DNA of 64,000 bases, taken from positions 310,001 through 374,000 of the forward strand of contig NZ_JARVRW010000004.1 of assembly GCF_030209475.1 (NCBI RefSeq). The letters run 5' to 3'. This stretch comes from Microbacterium sp. lyk4-40-TSB-66 (GTDB lineage: Bacteria > Actinomycetota > Actinomycetes > Actinomycetales > Microbacteriaceae). The notes below the pieces were generated by a model that worked only from the letters and a program-made list of their open reading frames with translations, was not told the DNA's origin and searched no databases. A program made the position numbers and the translations under genes. Below, one piece after another: positions 1 through 12,303 of this stretch. The stretch's first letter is position 1; every line of letters starts with the position of its first letter.

Positions 1-305
1 AGCTCGCCGATGGAGGGCGCATGCCGGTAGCCGTCGTCGGTGACGTGCTCCGTGCCCTCGTAGCTCGCACGCACGGTGTACGCGCCAGGGTGGTTCTCGG
101 TCTGCGCCTCCCAGATGCCGCCGCGCAGATGCTCGAGCGGCACGCTGCGACCGTCGGCGAGTTCGACGACCACCTCGCGGGCGAGGGGACGCCGGGAACG
201 GATCACCCAGCCATCGCCGGTCTCGTGGACGCCCAGCACGCTGTGGGGGTCGTGGTGGGCGCCGTGGGCGACGGCATCCAGGATCTCGCTGGGGAGCAGG
301 GTCAT
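1..305 (-). CDS. glgB: 1,4-alpha-glucan branching enzyme, N-terminal part (cut by window edge)
   Basis: Only the first 101 codons are inside the window; the gene continues past base 1. The N-terminus carries the HHDPHSVLGVH signature of the GlgB N-terminal carbohydrate-binding (CBM48-like) domain, followed by a short beta-rich segment. GlgB would introduce alpha-1,6 branches into the linear alpha-1,4 glucan made by the enzyme encoded just upstream. The ATG (303-305) overlaps the glgE stop codon in an ATGA arrangement, so the two genes are almost certainly translationally coupled. The catalytic domain is not visible, so identity rests on the N-terminal motif and on pairing with glgE. Confidence 0.9.
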   Translation of the reverse strand, partial: MTLLPSEILDAVAHGAHHDPHSVLGVHETGDGWVIRSRRPLAREVVVELADGRSVPLEHLRGGIWEAQTENHPGAYTVRASYEGTEHVTDDGYRHAPSIGE

Positions 306-2386
306 CGGTTCTCCTTGACGTGCAGGATGTGCACGGGCTCGTGGAAGGCGTCGAGACGCACGAAGTTGTGGTCGGCCCACGTCCACACCTGACCGGTCAC
401 GAGGTCTTCGACGTCGTAGGACGAACCCGGCTCGATGCCGAAGACGGTCGTGTCGAGGTGGACGGTCGTCTCACGGGCGGAATGCGGGTCGACGTTGGCC
501 ACGACGATGATCGTGTCGGAGGCGCCGGTCGGCGAAAGCTCGGCGGGCAGGTGCTTGGAGTACACGAGCGTCGCGTCGTCGTCGCTCCAGTGCACCTCGA
601 GGTTTCGCAGCTGGCGCAGCGCCGGGTGCGCCCGTCGCGCGGCGTTGAGCATACGCAGGTACGGGGCGATCGAGTGACCGGAGGCCTCGGCTCCCTCCCA
701 GTCGCGGAACTTGTACTCGTACTTCTCGTTGTCGATGTTCTCTTCGGAACCCGGGCGCGCCACGTTCTCGATGAGTTCGTACCCGGCGTAGGCGCCGTAG
801 GTCGGCGCCGCGGTCGCGGCGATGGCGGCGCGGATCTTGTACGCGGGCCGGCCCCCGTACTGCAGGTACTCGGTGAGGATGTCGGGGGTGTTCACGAAGA
901 GGTTCGGGCGCAGGAAGTCGTCGGTCTCGTGCGCGAGCGCGCCGAGGAACTCCTCGAGTTCCTCTTTCGTGTTGCGCCAGGTGAAGTACGTGTAGCTCTG
1001 CTGGAAGCCGGCCATGGCCAGGCCCTGCATGGGGGCGGGGCGGGTGAAGGCTTCGGCGAGGAAGACCGCGTCGGGCTCTTCCGCGCTGACCGTGGCGATG
1101 AGCCACTCCCAGAACTGCAGGGGCTTGGTGTGCGGGTTGTCGACGCGGAAGATCGTCACACCCTGGGCGATCCAGTGGCGCACGATGCGCAGCACTTCGG
1201 CCCGGATGCCGTCGGGGTCGTTGTCGAAGTTGACCGGGTAGATGTCCTGATACTTCTTCGGCGGGTTCTCGGCGAACGCGATCGAGCCGTCGGGGAGCGT
1301 CGTGAACCACTCGGGGTGCTCCGCGACCCACGGGTGATCGGGCGAGGCCTGGAGCGCGAGGTCGAGGGCAACCTCGAGGCCGTTCTCCCGCGCCGCCGCC
1401 ACGAAGGCCCGGAAGTCGTCGAGGGTGCCGAGGTCGGGGTGCACCGTGTCATGACCCCCCGCGGCACCGCCGATCGCCCACGGCGAACCCGGGTCGCCCG
1501 GCTGGGTGACGAGGGTGTTGTTGGGGCCTTTGCGGTTGGTCTCGCCGATCGGGTGGATCGGCGGGAGGTAGAGCACGTCGAAACCCATGCCGGCGACGCC
1601 GGGGAGACGGTCGACCGCGGTACGGAACGTGCCGCTGACGACGGATCCGTCGTCGTTGCGCGTGGCCCCCTCGGAGCGCGGGAAGAACTCGTACCAGGCG
1701 CCGACGCCGGCGCGTTCGCGCTCGACGAGCAGCTCGGCATCCCGACCGACCGAGACCAGCCCCATCATCGGCCGCGCGGCGAACAGCGCGGCGATCGCGG
1801 GATCGCGCACGATCGACAGGGCGACGTCGTCATGCACGTCGGGGTCGCGCAGTGAACGCGCGGCTTCGTACAGGGCGTCTTTGTCGGCGCCGGGGCGTTT
1901 CTTCTCGCCGCGCGCGCGGTCGAAGAGTTGCGCGCCCATCTCGCGCATGAGCGCACTGTCGACGCCCGCCGCGATCTTGAGGTCGGCGGCGTGCTCCCAC
2001 GTGGCGAAGTCGTCGGCGAAGGACTCGAAGCGGAAGCGCCATACGCCCTGCTCGAGGGGTGCGACCACGGTGGACCACCGGTCGAAGCCGTCGTTCAGCG
2101 GGCTGAGGCGGTGCAACGACTCGTCGCCCGAGGGCGAGAACAACCGCAGGTTCACACCGATGCGATCGTGCCCCTCGCGGAAGGCGGTGACGGTGAACGG
2201 CACGGCCTCGCCGACGTAGGCCGACGGACGGAAGGCACCGCCCGGCACGCTCGGGTGCGGAAGCGCCATCGGAATGCGCGGTGTGACCACGCGGCGCGAC
2301 GTGGGCGTCGGTTTGACCGGACGCACGGGGATCGAGGCGGCGCTGCGCCAGGGCAGCTCGGGCGAGAGTGTCGTCGTGGTGGCCAC
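302..2386 (-). CDS. glgE: Alpha-1,4-glucan:maltose-1-phosphate maltosyltransferase
   Basis: The 694-residue protein has the usual GlgE length and a GH13 subfamily 3 layout: an N-terminal beta-rich domain, a helical insert near 130-190, then the barrel with PPIHPIGETNRKG near 275. FRVDNPHTKP contains the presumed nucleophile Asp416, and FLAEAFTRP lies about 30 residues later. GlgE uses maltose-1-phosphate (from TreS/Pep2 or GlgM) to extend alpha-1,4 glucan in the cytoplasm. The GTG start at 2386 is preceded by TAGGTT (2393-2398) with six bases between, a typical leaderless arrangement, so the promoter serves glgE-glgB. treS and pep2 are not in this window. Confidence 0.95.
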   Translation of the reverse strand: MATTTTLSPELPWRSAASIPVRPVKPTPTSRRVVTPRIPMALPHPSVPGGAFRPSAYVGEAVPFTVTAFREGHDRIGVNLRLFSPSGDESLHRLSPLNDGFDRWSTVVAPLEQGVWRFRFESFADDFATWEHAADLKIAAGVDSALMREMGAQLFDRARGEKKRPGADKDALYEAARSLRDPDVHDDVALSIVRDPAIAALFAARPMMGLVSVGRDAELLVERERAGVGAWYEFFPRSEGATRNDDGSVVSGTFRTAVDRLPGVAGMGFDVLYLPPIHPIGETNRKGPNNTLVTQPGDPGSPWAIGGAAGGHDTVHPDLGTLDDFRAFVAAARENGLEVALDLALQASPDHPWVAEHPEWFTTLPDGSIAFAENPPKKYQDIYPVNFDNDPDGIRAEVLRIVRHWIAQGVTIFRVDNPHTKPLQFWEWLIATVSAEEPDAVFLAEAFTRPAPMQGLAMAGFQQSYTYFTWRNTKEELEEFLGALAHETDDFLRPNLFVNTPDILTEYLQYGGRPAYKIRAAIAATAAPTYGAYAGYELIENVARPGSEENIDNEKYEYKFRDWEGAEASGHSIAPYLRMLNAARRAHPALRQLRNLEVHWSDDDATLVYSKHLPAELSPTGASDTIIVVANVDPHSARETTVHLDTTVFGIEPGSSYDVEDLVTGQVWTWADHNFVRLDAFHEPVHILHVKENR

Positions 2387-2454
2387 GGTCCGAACCTACC
2401 GCGGGCCGCCGACGTTGCCGCATCGTTTCGTGCGGCCTTGACAGCGGGGCCTGA

Positions 2455-4533
2455 TCAGTCGACGCGGAACAACCGCATCGACGCGCCCACGAGGGGGACG
2501 ACGTCGCCCGGCGCGAACGTCGTGCGGGCGTCGGAAGGTGCCTCGTCGGCGCTGGACCACAGCTCGACGAACACCGCGTCCTCGAGGTCGGGGAGCACGA
2601 TGTCGGTGGGGTGCTCCGTGCCGTGGATGACCAGCAGCACACGGTTGGGGGCCTCGAGCTCGGGCGTCGAGGTCGCGAGGTACTGCAGCGTCCGGTGGGC
2701 GGGGTCGTTCCACCGGTCGCTCGACATCGTCTCGCCGTGCTCGTCGAACCACTCCATCACCGATGCCGAAGGGATGTTCTCCCCGAGGCGCGCGAAGCGC
2801 TGGGGGCGGAGCGCCGGATTCTCCCGTCGCAACTGGAGCAGCCGCTGCGTGTGGGCGAACAGGTCGCGCTGCCACGGGGCGGTCTCCCACGACAGCCAGG
2901 TCAGGGCCGAGTCGTGGCAGTAGGCGTTGTTGTTTCCGCGCTGCGTCCTCCCCATCTCGTCGCCGGCGGTGATCATCGGCACGCCCGCCGACAGCAGCAG
3001 CGTGCCCATCAGATTGCGCATCGCCGTGCGCCGGGTGGCGAGTACGCGTTCGTCGTCGGTCGGCCCCTCGGCCCCGTGGTTGAAGGAGCGGTTCGTGTCG
3101 GCGCCGTCACGGTTCTGCTCGCCGTTACCGAGGTTGTGCTTGACGTCGTACGACACGAGGTCGCGCAGGGTGAAGCCGTCGTGCGCGGTGACGAAGTTCA
3201 CGCTCGCGAGCGGCCCGCGCTCCTCGCTGAAGGTGTTGGAGGAGCCGGCGAGGCGCGTGGCGAACCCACCGATGCCCACGGGAGCGGTGTCGGCACGACG
3301 GGCGTAGTCGATGTCGCTCAACCAGAAGTTGCGGACACGGTCGCGGTAGCGGTCGTTCCATTCGAGCCAGCCGTCGCCGAAGTTGCCGGTCTGCCAGCCG
3401 CCCATCCCGACGTCCCACGGCTCGGCGATCAGTTTCGTGCCCGATACGGCGGCCTCTTCGCGGAGGGCCGTGAGCAGCGGGTGGTCGGGCGTGAAGGAGT
3501 GCCGGTCGTCGCGACCGAGGGTCACCGCGAGATCGAAGCGGAAACCGTCGATCTGCACCTCATCGGCCCAGTAGCGCACCGAGTCGAGCACGAGACGGGC
3601 GGCGGCATCCGTCGACGTGTTCACCGCGTTGCCGCACCCGGTCTCGTCGATGTAAGCGCCCTCGGCCGTCTGTCGGTAATAGGAACGGTTGTCGATGCCG
3701 CGCAGACTCGTGCGGGGTCCGCCGAGTCCCTCTTCGGCGGTGTGGTTGTAGACGACGTCGAGGATGACCTCGAGCCCCGCCTCGTGCAGCAGCTTGACCA
3801 TCCCCTTGAACTCGCGCAGGACCGCCTCGGGTCCGTCGGCGCGGTTCGCCGCGGTGGCATAGGGCGCGTGCGGGGTGAAGAAATTGAGGGAGTTGTAGCC
3901 CCAGTAGTTGGTGAGTCCGAGCTGGAGCAGCCGCGGTTCGGTCGCGAAGGCGTGCACCGGCAGCAGCTCGACGCTGGTGACGCCGAGCGAGAGGAGGTGC
4001 TCGATCATCGCGGGGTGGGCGAGGCCCGCGTACGTGCCGTGCAGCGCCGGAGGGATGAAGGGATGCCGCTTGGTCAGGCCCTTCACGTGTCCCTCGTAGA
4101 TCACCGTGCGATCCAGCGGCACGCGCGGCTTGATCGAGGTGCCCCAGTCGAAGGAACCGTCGACCACCACCGACCGCCAGTCGCCGAAGCTGCCGGACAC
4201 GAGTCCTCGAGAATAGGGCTCGATGAGCAGCGACTGCGGGTTGAAGGTGTGCCCCGCGCCGTGCGGACCGCCGACCCGGATGGCGTAGCGCGCTCCGGGG
4301 CGCAGCAGGGGCGTGGTGGCTTCGAAGACCCCGCCGCCGACGGGGGAGAGGGCGATCGTCTCGGTGGCCCAGTCGAGGTCGACGTCGTCGAAGATCAGCA
4401 GTTGCATCGCGTCGGCCGACGCCGACCAGACGCGCAGCGTGCCGCCGTCGGGGCCGAGGCGCACACCGAGGTCGTCGAACGCGGGGTTCAGCAGAGCGGG
4501 ACGGGTCGCCAGGGCGGGCTCGGTTCGGACCAT
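2455..4533 (-). CDS. glgX: Glycogen debranching enzyme (isoamylase type)
   Basis: The 692-residue protein has an N-terminal CBM48/isoamylase domain (about 15-110) and a GH13 barrel. Visible motifs are DVVYNHTAE, GFRFDLAVTLGR with the nucleophile Asp, LIAEPWDVG with the acid/base Glu, and NFVTAHDGFTL. It would hydrolyse alpha-1,6 branches, opposing GlgB. It lies 68 bp upstream of glgE on the same strand. It has its own candidate leaderless promoter (TACCCT, seven bases before the ATG) and glgE has another, so the genes need not be co-transcribed. It is divergent from the cysteine desulfurase gene across 47 bp. TreX-like debranching specificity cannot be excluded. Confidence 0.93.
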   Translation of the reverse strand: MVRTEPALATRPALLNPAFDDLGVRLGPDGGTLRVWSASADAMQLLIFDDVDLDWATETIALSPVGGGVFEATTPLLRPGARYAIRVGGPHGAGHTFNPQSLLIEPYSRGLVSGSFGDWRSVVVDGSFDWGTSIKPRVPLDRTVIYEGHVKGLTKRHPFIPPALHGTYAGLAHPAMIEHLLSLGVTSVELLPVHAFATEPRLLQLGLTNYWGYNSLNFFTPHAPYATAANRADGPEAVLREFKGMVKLLHEAGLEVILDVVYNHTAEEGLGGPRTSLRGIDNRSYYRQTAEGAYIDETGCGNAVNTSTDAAARLVLDSVRYWADEVQIDGFRFDLAVTLGRDDRHSFTPDHPLLTALREEAAVSGTKLIAEPWDVGMGGWQTGNFGDGWLEWNDRYRDRVRNFWLSDIDYARRADTAPVGIGGFATRLAGSSNTFSEERGPLASVNFVTAHDGFTLRDLVSYDVKHNLGNGEQNRDGADTNRSFNHGAEGPTDDERVLATRRTAMRNLMGTLLLSAGVPMITAGDEMGRTQRGNNNAYCHDSALTWLSWETAPWQRDLFAHTQRLLQLRRENPALRPQRFARLGENIPSASVMEWFDEHGETMSSDRWNDPAHRTLQYLATSTPELEAPNRVLLVIHGTEHPTDIVLPDLEDAVFVELWSSADEAPSDARTTFAPGDVVPLVGASMRLFRVD

Positions 4534-4580
4534 GCGTCTTAGGGTAGTGAAGGCAGCGGACAGCGTGAGGGGGACGTAGG

Positions 4581-5765
4581 GTGCAGGTCTACCTCGATCA
4601 CGCCGCGACGACGCCTTTGCGCGCAGAAGCCCGAGACGCCTGGCTGGACGCCCATGAGGTGCTCGGCAATCCGTCGTCCATCCACGGAGCCGGCCAAGCG
4701 GCGCGTCGGCTGCTCGAAGACGCCCGTGACCAGCTCGCCGAGGTGCTCGGCTGTCAGCCCATCGAGATCGTCTTCACTTCCGGCGGCACGGAGGCCGCGA
4801 ATCTCGCGCTGAAGGGACTGTGGTGGTCGCGGCCCGAGGGGACGGATGCCGTCGTGCTGCCCGACGGCGAACACCACGCCACGCTCGACGTCGTCGGCTG
4901 GCTCGCCACCGCTGAAGGCTCGGCGGTGCGGGCCGTGCCGCTCGACGCCCTCGGCCGGATCGACGCGGGGGCTTTTCACACCGCTCTGCCCGGGGCCGGC
5001 CTCGCGACCGCGCTGGTGGCCAACAACGAGGTGGGGACGCTGCAGGATGCCGCGGGCCTGGCCCGGGCGGCATCCGGGGTCGGAGTGCCCCTGCACCTCG
5101 ACGCCGTGTCGGCGCTCGGACAGGTCGCGGTCGACTTCGCCGCCTGGCGCGGGGGAGGCACCGCTCCCGGGGGGCTCGCGGCCATGTCGGTCTCGGCGCA
5201 CAAGGTCGGCGGCCCCGTCGGGGTGGGTGCGGCGGTCGTGTCGCGGCACGCGCGGCTCACGCCCCTCGTGCACGGCGGCGGTCAGCAACGCGGTCTTCGC
5301 GCCGGGACCCAGGACGTCGCGGGGGCGGCCGCGTTCGCCGCCGCGGCCCGGGCCGCCGAGACCGAGCGTCTGAGCGAGGGCGCACGGCTCGTCGCCCTCC
5401 GCGAGCGGTTGATCGACGGCATCCGCTCGTCGATCCCGCGGGCGCGTCTGCTGGGCGACCCCGACGATCGCCTCCCCGGCAATGCGCACGTGCTGTTTCC
5501 GGATGCCGCGGGCGAGACGCTGCTGTTCCTCCTCGACATGGCGGGCATCGCGGTGTCGACCGGGTCGGCGTGCCAAGCGGGCGTCGCCGAGCCGTCGCAC
5601 GTCGTCCTGGCACTCGGCCTCGACGACAGGGCGGCGCGGTCTGTGCTGCGATTCACCCTCGGATACACCTCCACCCCCTCCGACATCGACGCCGTGCTCG
5701 CCCGCCTGCCCGAGGCGTACGCCCGGGCCGTGGCATCCGGCGCCCGTACAGCGGCACCTTCGTAG
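4581..5765 (+). CDS. Cysteine desulfurase (NifS/IscS family)
   Basis: The 394-residue, fold-type I PLP enzyme starts at GTG with the family signature YLDHAATTPLR. SAHKVGGPVGVG carries the PLP lysine (Lys208), and STGSACQAG carries the catalytic cysteine (Cys331). It would release sulfur from cysteine as an enzyme persulfide. The next gene, nine bases downstream, is mnmA, which needs exactly this sulfur for tRNA 2-thiouridine, so that is its most likely client. The start is preceded by a purine-rich GAGGGGG. Supply to Fe-S assembly is also possible; no isc or suf scaffold genes are nearby. Confidence 0.93.
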   Translation: MQVYLDHAATTPLRAEARDAWLDAHEVLGNPSSIHGAGQAARRLLEDARDQLAEVLGCQPIEIVFTSGGTEAANLALKGLWWSRPEGTDAVVLPDGEHHATLDVVGWLATAEGSAVRAVPLDALGRIDAGAFHTALPGAGLATALVANNEVGTLQDAAGLARAASGVGVPLHLDAVSALGQVAVDFAAWRGGGTAPGGLAAMSVSAHKVGGPVGVGAAVVSRHARLTPLVHGGGQQRGLRAGTQDVAGAAAFAAAARAAETERLSEGARLVALRERLIDGIRSSIPRARLLGDPDDRLPGNAHVLFPDAAGETLLFLLDMAGIAVSTGSACQAGVAEPSHVVLALGLDDRAARSVLRFTLGYTSTPSDIDAVLARLPEAYARAVASGARTAAPS

Positions 5766-5774
5766 ACTGGGTGC

Positions 5775-6872
5775 ATGCGAGTTCTGGCGGCGATGAGCGG
5801 TGGGGTCGACTCCGCGGTGGCGGCCGCCCGTGCCGTCGAGGCGGGGCACGACGTGGTCGGCGTGCATCTCGCCCTCTCGCGTGCCGGAGGCACCCTTCGC
5901 GCGGGTAGCCGCGGCTGCTGCACGATCGAGGACGCGATGGACGCGCGCCGCGCCGCCGACAAGCTCGGGATGCCGTTCTACGTGTGGGACTTCTCGGAGC
6001 GTTTCCGCGACGACGTGATCGACGACTTCGTCGCCGAGTACCGCGCCGGCCGAACCCCGAACCCCTGCATGCGCTGCAACGAGAAGATCAAGTTCGCCGC
6101 CCTCCTGGAGCGTGCGATCGAACTCGGCTTCGACGCCGTGTGCACCGGCCATTACGCGACCCTCGTCGACACGCCCGAGGGCCGCGAACTGCACCGCGCA
6201 TCCGACAACGCCAAGGACCAGTCGTACGTGCTGGGCGTGCTCACCGCCGAGCAGCTCGCGCACACCTACTTCCCCCTGGGGTCCACCCCGTCGAAGGCGC
6301 TCGTGCGCGCGGAGGCGGAGGCGCGCGGACTCTCGGTGGCGCAGAAGCCCGACAGCCACGACATCTGCTTCATCCCCGACGGCGACACGCGCGGGTGGCT
6401 CGCCGACAAGGTGGGGGCCGAGCGCGGCGAGATCCTCGACCGCACCGGCGCCGTGATCGGATCGCACGAGGGTGCTCACGCCTTCACCGTCGGACAGCGC
6501 CGGGGACTGCAGCTGGGTGTTCCGGCGGCCGATGGGAAGCCCCGCTTCGTGCTGGAGGTGCGGCCGGTGAACAACACCGTCGTCGTGGGCCCGAAGGAGG
6601 CGCTCGCCTGCTCCGAGATCGCGGGGGAGCGGTTCACCTGGGCGGGACGCGAGCCGTCGACCGACTCGTTCGCCTGCGACGTGCAGATCCGTGCGCACGC
6701 CGACCCGGTCCCCGCGTTCGCGTCGCTGGTCGACGGCCTTCTGACCGTCCGCCCCGACACGCCCTTCGACGGCGTGGCTCCCGGGCAGACGGCGGTGCTG
6801 TACGACGGCACGCGCGTGGTCGGTCAGTTCACCATCGACCGGACCGTGTCCGCGGTCCCGGTCGACGCCTGA
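5775..6872 (+). CDS. mnmA: tRNA-specific 2-thiouridylase
   Basis: The 365-residue protein begins with the ATP-pyrophosphatase PP-loop SGGVDS (residues 8-13). The catalytic pair is present: Cys98 in NPCMRCN and Cys198 in [18 protein letters not shown] and [12 protein letters not shown] are further family blocks. It thiolates U34 of tRNAs for Lys, Glu and Gln. A TAGACT box (5763-5768) lies six bases before the ATG, so besides read-through from the desulfurase gene it probably has its own leaderless promoter. Length and motifs are ordinary for the family. Confidence 0.96.
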   Translation: MRVLAAMSGGVDSAVAAARAVEAGHDVVGVHLALSRAGGTLRAGSRGCCTIEDAMDARRAADKLGMPFYVWDFSERFRDDVIDDFVAEYRAGRTPNPCMRCNEKIKFAALLERAIELGFDAVCTGHYATLVDTPEGRELHRASDNAKDQSYVLGVLTAEQLAHTYFPLGSTPSKALVRAEAEARGLSVAQKPDSHDICFIPDGDTRGWLADKVGAERGEILDRTGAVIGSHEGAHAFTVGQRRGLQLGVPAADGKPRFVLEVRPVNNTVVVGPKEALACSEIAGERFTWAGREPSTDSFACDVQIRAHADPVPAFASLVDGLLTVRPDTPFDGVAPGQTAVLYDGTRVVGQFTIDRTVSAVPVDA

Positions 6873-6995
6873 CGCGGGCCCGTCGCGTCGGCGGATCGTT
6901 CGCGCGGCGGATGCCACGGGCTCGTGACGGCGGGCCCTCTGCGTCGCGACGACCTCGGTAGCGGGTATGCGAGGGTTCGCTGGGCGGCAGGGCTG

Positions 6996-7067
6996 CTCGG
7001 GGCGAGAGGGCTGCCCGGGACGGGAGGATGTCCCGGGACGGGAGGACTTTCCGGCACGGGAGGACGC
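6996..7067. repeat. Four tandem 18-bp G-rich units before ligA
   Basis: Four consecutive 18-bp units occupy this stretch. The two middle ones (7014-7031 and 7032-7049) differ only in their last bases and share CCCGGGACGGGAGGA; the outer two are diverged. The 321-bp gap between mnmA and the preferred ligA start holds this array, and otherwise only the ligA promoter box. No convincing gene was seen on either strand. The G-run character could allow strand slippage or a G-rich secondary structure. Confidence 0.8.
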
Positions 7068-7142
7068 CCATGTGGTCGGGTGTCCTCCGCTCCCCGTATC
7101 TCCTCCGTGGGGTCAGGGGTCTCGCACGACGGGCGACGGTGA

Positions 7143-9830
<2,688 letters not shown>

Positions 9831-9893
9831 CGCGGCCTCGGCCGGAGACGACGTGAAGGGCAGGAGAGCCGGCTCCCGCCCCCAGGTCTGTTC

Positions 9894-10379
9894 TTACCCC
9901 TGGCAGGCCGTTCCCGCCTGCGTGAAGCTGTCCTGCAGCGCGGTCACTTGAGCGCCGAACTCGCTCGCCCGGGCGGGGTCGGCCGTGAAGCCTTCGAGGA
10001 ACGCGGCGTACTCGTCGAGCTGGGCACCGGCCGCTTGCGCGACGGGAGCGATCTCCTCGTTCGTGATGCGCGAGAAGTCGCCCTGCACCTTCTCGGTCAA
10101 TGCGGTGAAGGCCGCGAGGGTCGCCTGCGGGTCGGAGGTGTCCATGGATTGGCTGGTCGACACCACGTCGCTGAAGGACGCGATGACGATCTGGCACGCG
10201 TCGGCCTTCGACTGTCCACTGGCGGCCTCCGTGGCCTCCGGCGCGGATGCGGCCGGGGTCGCGATCGGCGATGACTCCGTCTCGTCAGCCGCCGTCGTGG
10301 CGCCACCGGCGGAGCAGCCGGCGAGCAGGAGCAGCGCCGACGCGGCGACGAGAGCGAACGATGCACGTGTTCTGGTCAT
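9894..10379 (-). CDS. Small secreted lipoprotein, function unknown
   Basis: The 161-residue product starts with a positively charged n-region and a hydrophobic core ending in the lipobox LAGC (Cys22). An Ala/Thr/Glu-rich linker follows, then a helical domain with two cysteines (in ADACQI and GTACQG) that might pair. It is expected to be anchored to the outer face of the membrane. The ATG at 10379 has a strong GGGGGG ribosome site, so the longer in-frame start further upstream is rejected. It is convergent with ligA and downstream of the acyl-CoA ligase gene. I recognise no named family. Confidence 0.8.
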   Translation of the reverse strand: MTRTRASFALVAASALLLLAGCSAGGATTAADETESSPIATPAASAPEATEAASGQSKADACQIVIASFSDVVSTSQSMDTSDPQATLAAFTALTEKVQGDFSRITNEEIAPVAQAAGAQLDEYAAFLEGFTADPARASEFGAQVTALQDSFTQAGTACQG

Positions 10380-10467
10380 GATTTCCCCCCACAGGTCACA
10401 GCAGGGCCGCGATCGGCCCCCGTTGCCACCGTAGCGAAGCACGCGCTCCGTCTTCGGGCTCGGCGGC

Positions 10468-12147
10468 TCAGTCGGACAGCAACTGGTCGCGCACCTGCCG
10501 CCGCAGGACTTTGCCGATGAGCGAGCGGGGGAGCTCCTCCACCACGACGATCCGTTTCGGCACCTTGTAGGGCGTCAGGATGCCGCGCGCGAAAGCGCGG
10601 ACGGCCTCGGCGTCGAAGGTGTCGGGGTCCGAGGCGACCACCGCCGCGACGACCTGCTCGCCGGAGTGCTCGTCGGGCAGTCCGACGACCGCGACATCGA
10701 TCACGGACGGGTGCTGACGCAACACGCTCTCGACCTCGGTGGGGGCGACGTTGAAGCCGCCCGTGATGATCAGCTCCTTGATGCGGTCCACGATGCGGAC
10801 GAAGCCCGCCTCGTCGATCGTGACGATGTCACCTGTGCGGAACCAGTCGTCGACGAACACGCTCGCGGTCTCTTCGGGCTTGCCGTAGTACCCGCGGAAC
10901 ACCTGTGGCCCGCGCACGAGCAGCTCGCCGCGCTCGACGTCGGTGTGCGGATCGTCGGGGTCGACGACGCGGCACTCTGTTCCCGGGAGGGGCAGTCCCA
11001 CCGTGCCCGCGACGCGGTTGTCGGCGACCGGGTTCGCCATCAGCACGGGGGAGCACTCACTGAGGCCGTATCCCTCGACGAGGAACCCGCCCGTGGCTTC
11101 CTCGAACGGAACGACGAGCTCGTGCGGCAGCGCCATGGCGCCGGAGATGGCGACGTCGGTGCCGGCGAGCGAGACACCTTTCTGCTGCGCCGCCGTCAGC
11201 AGGCGGTCGGCGATGGGCGGCACGAGGGGGAGGAACGTGGCCGGATGCTTCTTCGTGACGGCGAGCACGAGATCGGGGTCGAACTTCGGGAAGAGCACGA
11301 GACGCGCGCCCATCGACATCGCGAACGTGAGGCACAGGGTGAGGCCGTAGGCGTGGAACATGGGCAGGACCGCGTAGACCACGCATCCCTCACCGCGGAC
11401 GATCTGCGGGACCCAGGCCCGGGCTTGAGCCGCGTTCGCGAGGAGGTTCGCGTGGGTGAGCATCGCCCCCTTCGGCGTGCCCGTCGTGCCGCTGGTGTAC
11501 TGGATGATCGCGAGGTCGTCGGCCGCGGGGCGGGGATGCGACGCGGGAAGCGGCTCGTGACGGATGAGACCCTCCCAGTCGGTCGCGCCTTTCGTCTTCG
11601 CGTGCAGCGCCGATCGCGACTCTCGTGCTTTGGCGACGGGGAGTCTCAGGGCGAGGCGCGTCATCAGCGGCATCGCGCGGGTGACGTCGACCGAGACGAG
11701 CGTGTCGACGCGGAGGTCGGCCGGGAACTCCTGCACCGTCGCGACGACCTTGCTCCAGACGATCGCGTGCTTCGCGCCGTGGTCCTCGAACTGCTTGCGC
11801 AGTTCGCGCGGGGTGTAGAGCGGATTGTGTTCGACGACCACCGCGCCCAGGCGGAGGACGGCGTAGAACGCGACGATGTGCTGCGGACAGTTCGGCAACA
11901 CGATGGCGACGGGATCTCCCGCACGCACGCCGTGGGCTGCCAGCGCGGCGGCCGCGCACGCGATCTGTCGGGAGAGCTCGGCGTAGGACGTCTCTCGCCC
12001 GAAGAACTGCAGGGCCGGGGCGTCCGGATAGTCGCGCACCGAGGCGTCGACGATGTCGATGAGCGAACCGCTCTGCGGGGCCAGGTCTTCCGGCACCCCC
12101 GCGGCGTAACTCGTGGTCCAGGGTCGCGGCGGATCGAAGCTCGTCAC
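10468..12147 (-). CDS. fadD: Long-chain fatty-acid CoA ligase (AMP-forming)
   Basis: The 559-residue member of the ANL adenylating superfamily carries the P-loop YTSGTTGTPKG, the A5-type motif VEGYGLSECSP, FRTGDIVTID, and a C-terminal domain with the acylation lysine in LIGKVLRR. It would activate fatty acids to acyl-CoA for beta-oxidation or lipid synthesis. The GTG start at 12147 has TAGGCT (complement of 12154-12159) six bases upstream, a leaderless promoter. It is divergent from gatC. Exact chain-length preference cannot be read from sequence. Confidence 0.88.
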   Translation of the reverse strand: MTSFDPPRPWTTSYAAGVPEDLAPQSGSLIDIVDASVRDYPDAPALQFFGRETSYAELSRQIACAAAALAAHGVRAGDPVAIVLPNCPQHIVAFYAVLRLGAVVVEHNPLYTPRELRKQFEDHGAKHAIVWSKVVATVQEFPADLRVDTLVSVDVTRAMPLMTRLALRLPVAKARESRSALHAKTKGATDWEGLIRHEPLPASHPRPAADDLAIIQYTSGTTGTPKGAMLTHANLLANAAQARAWVPQIVRGEGCVVYAVLPMFHAYGLTLCLTFAMSMGARLVLFPKFDPDLVLAVTKKHPATFLPLVPPIADRLLTAAQQKGVSLAGTDVAISGAMALPHELVVPFEEATGGFLVEGYGLSECSPVLMANPVADNRVAGTVGLPLPGTECRVVDPDDPHTDVERGELLVRGPQVFRGYYGKPEETASVFVDDWFRTGDIVTIDEAGFVRIVDRIKELIITGGFNVAPTEVESVLRQHPSVIDVAVVGLPDEHSGEQVVAAVVASDPDTFDAEAVRAFARGILTPYKVPKRIVVVEELPRSLIGKVLRRQVRDQLLSD

Positions 12148-12303
12148 CCGGCCAGCCTAGGACGTGGGCTGTTCCGGCCGCCCGACCTGTCCACAGCCGA
12201 CGCGGGACGATGGAGCACGCCGTCCCCCGGGAGGATGAGCAATCCACGCGCGAGCCATCCACCGGGGCCCGGGTGTCGGCGACGCGCGAACTAGACTCGA
12301 CGG

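Noticed and set aside
2611-4542. 643-codon open frame antisense to glgX
   Set aside because: Arg/Gly/Val-rich shadow typical of the strand opposite a high-GC gene; glgX has all catalytic motifs.
4539-6917. Nearly 800-codon open frame antisense to the desulfurase and mnmA genes
   Set aside because: Spans two genuine genes and their gap, with no domain or start signal.
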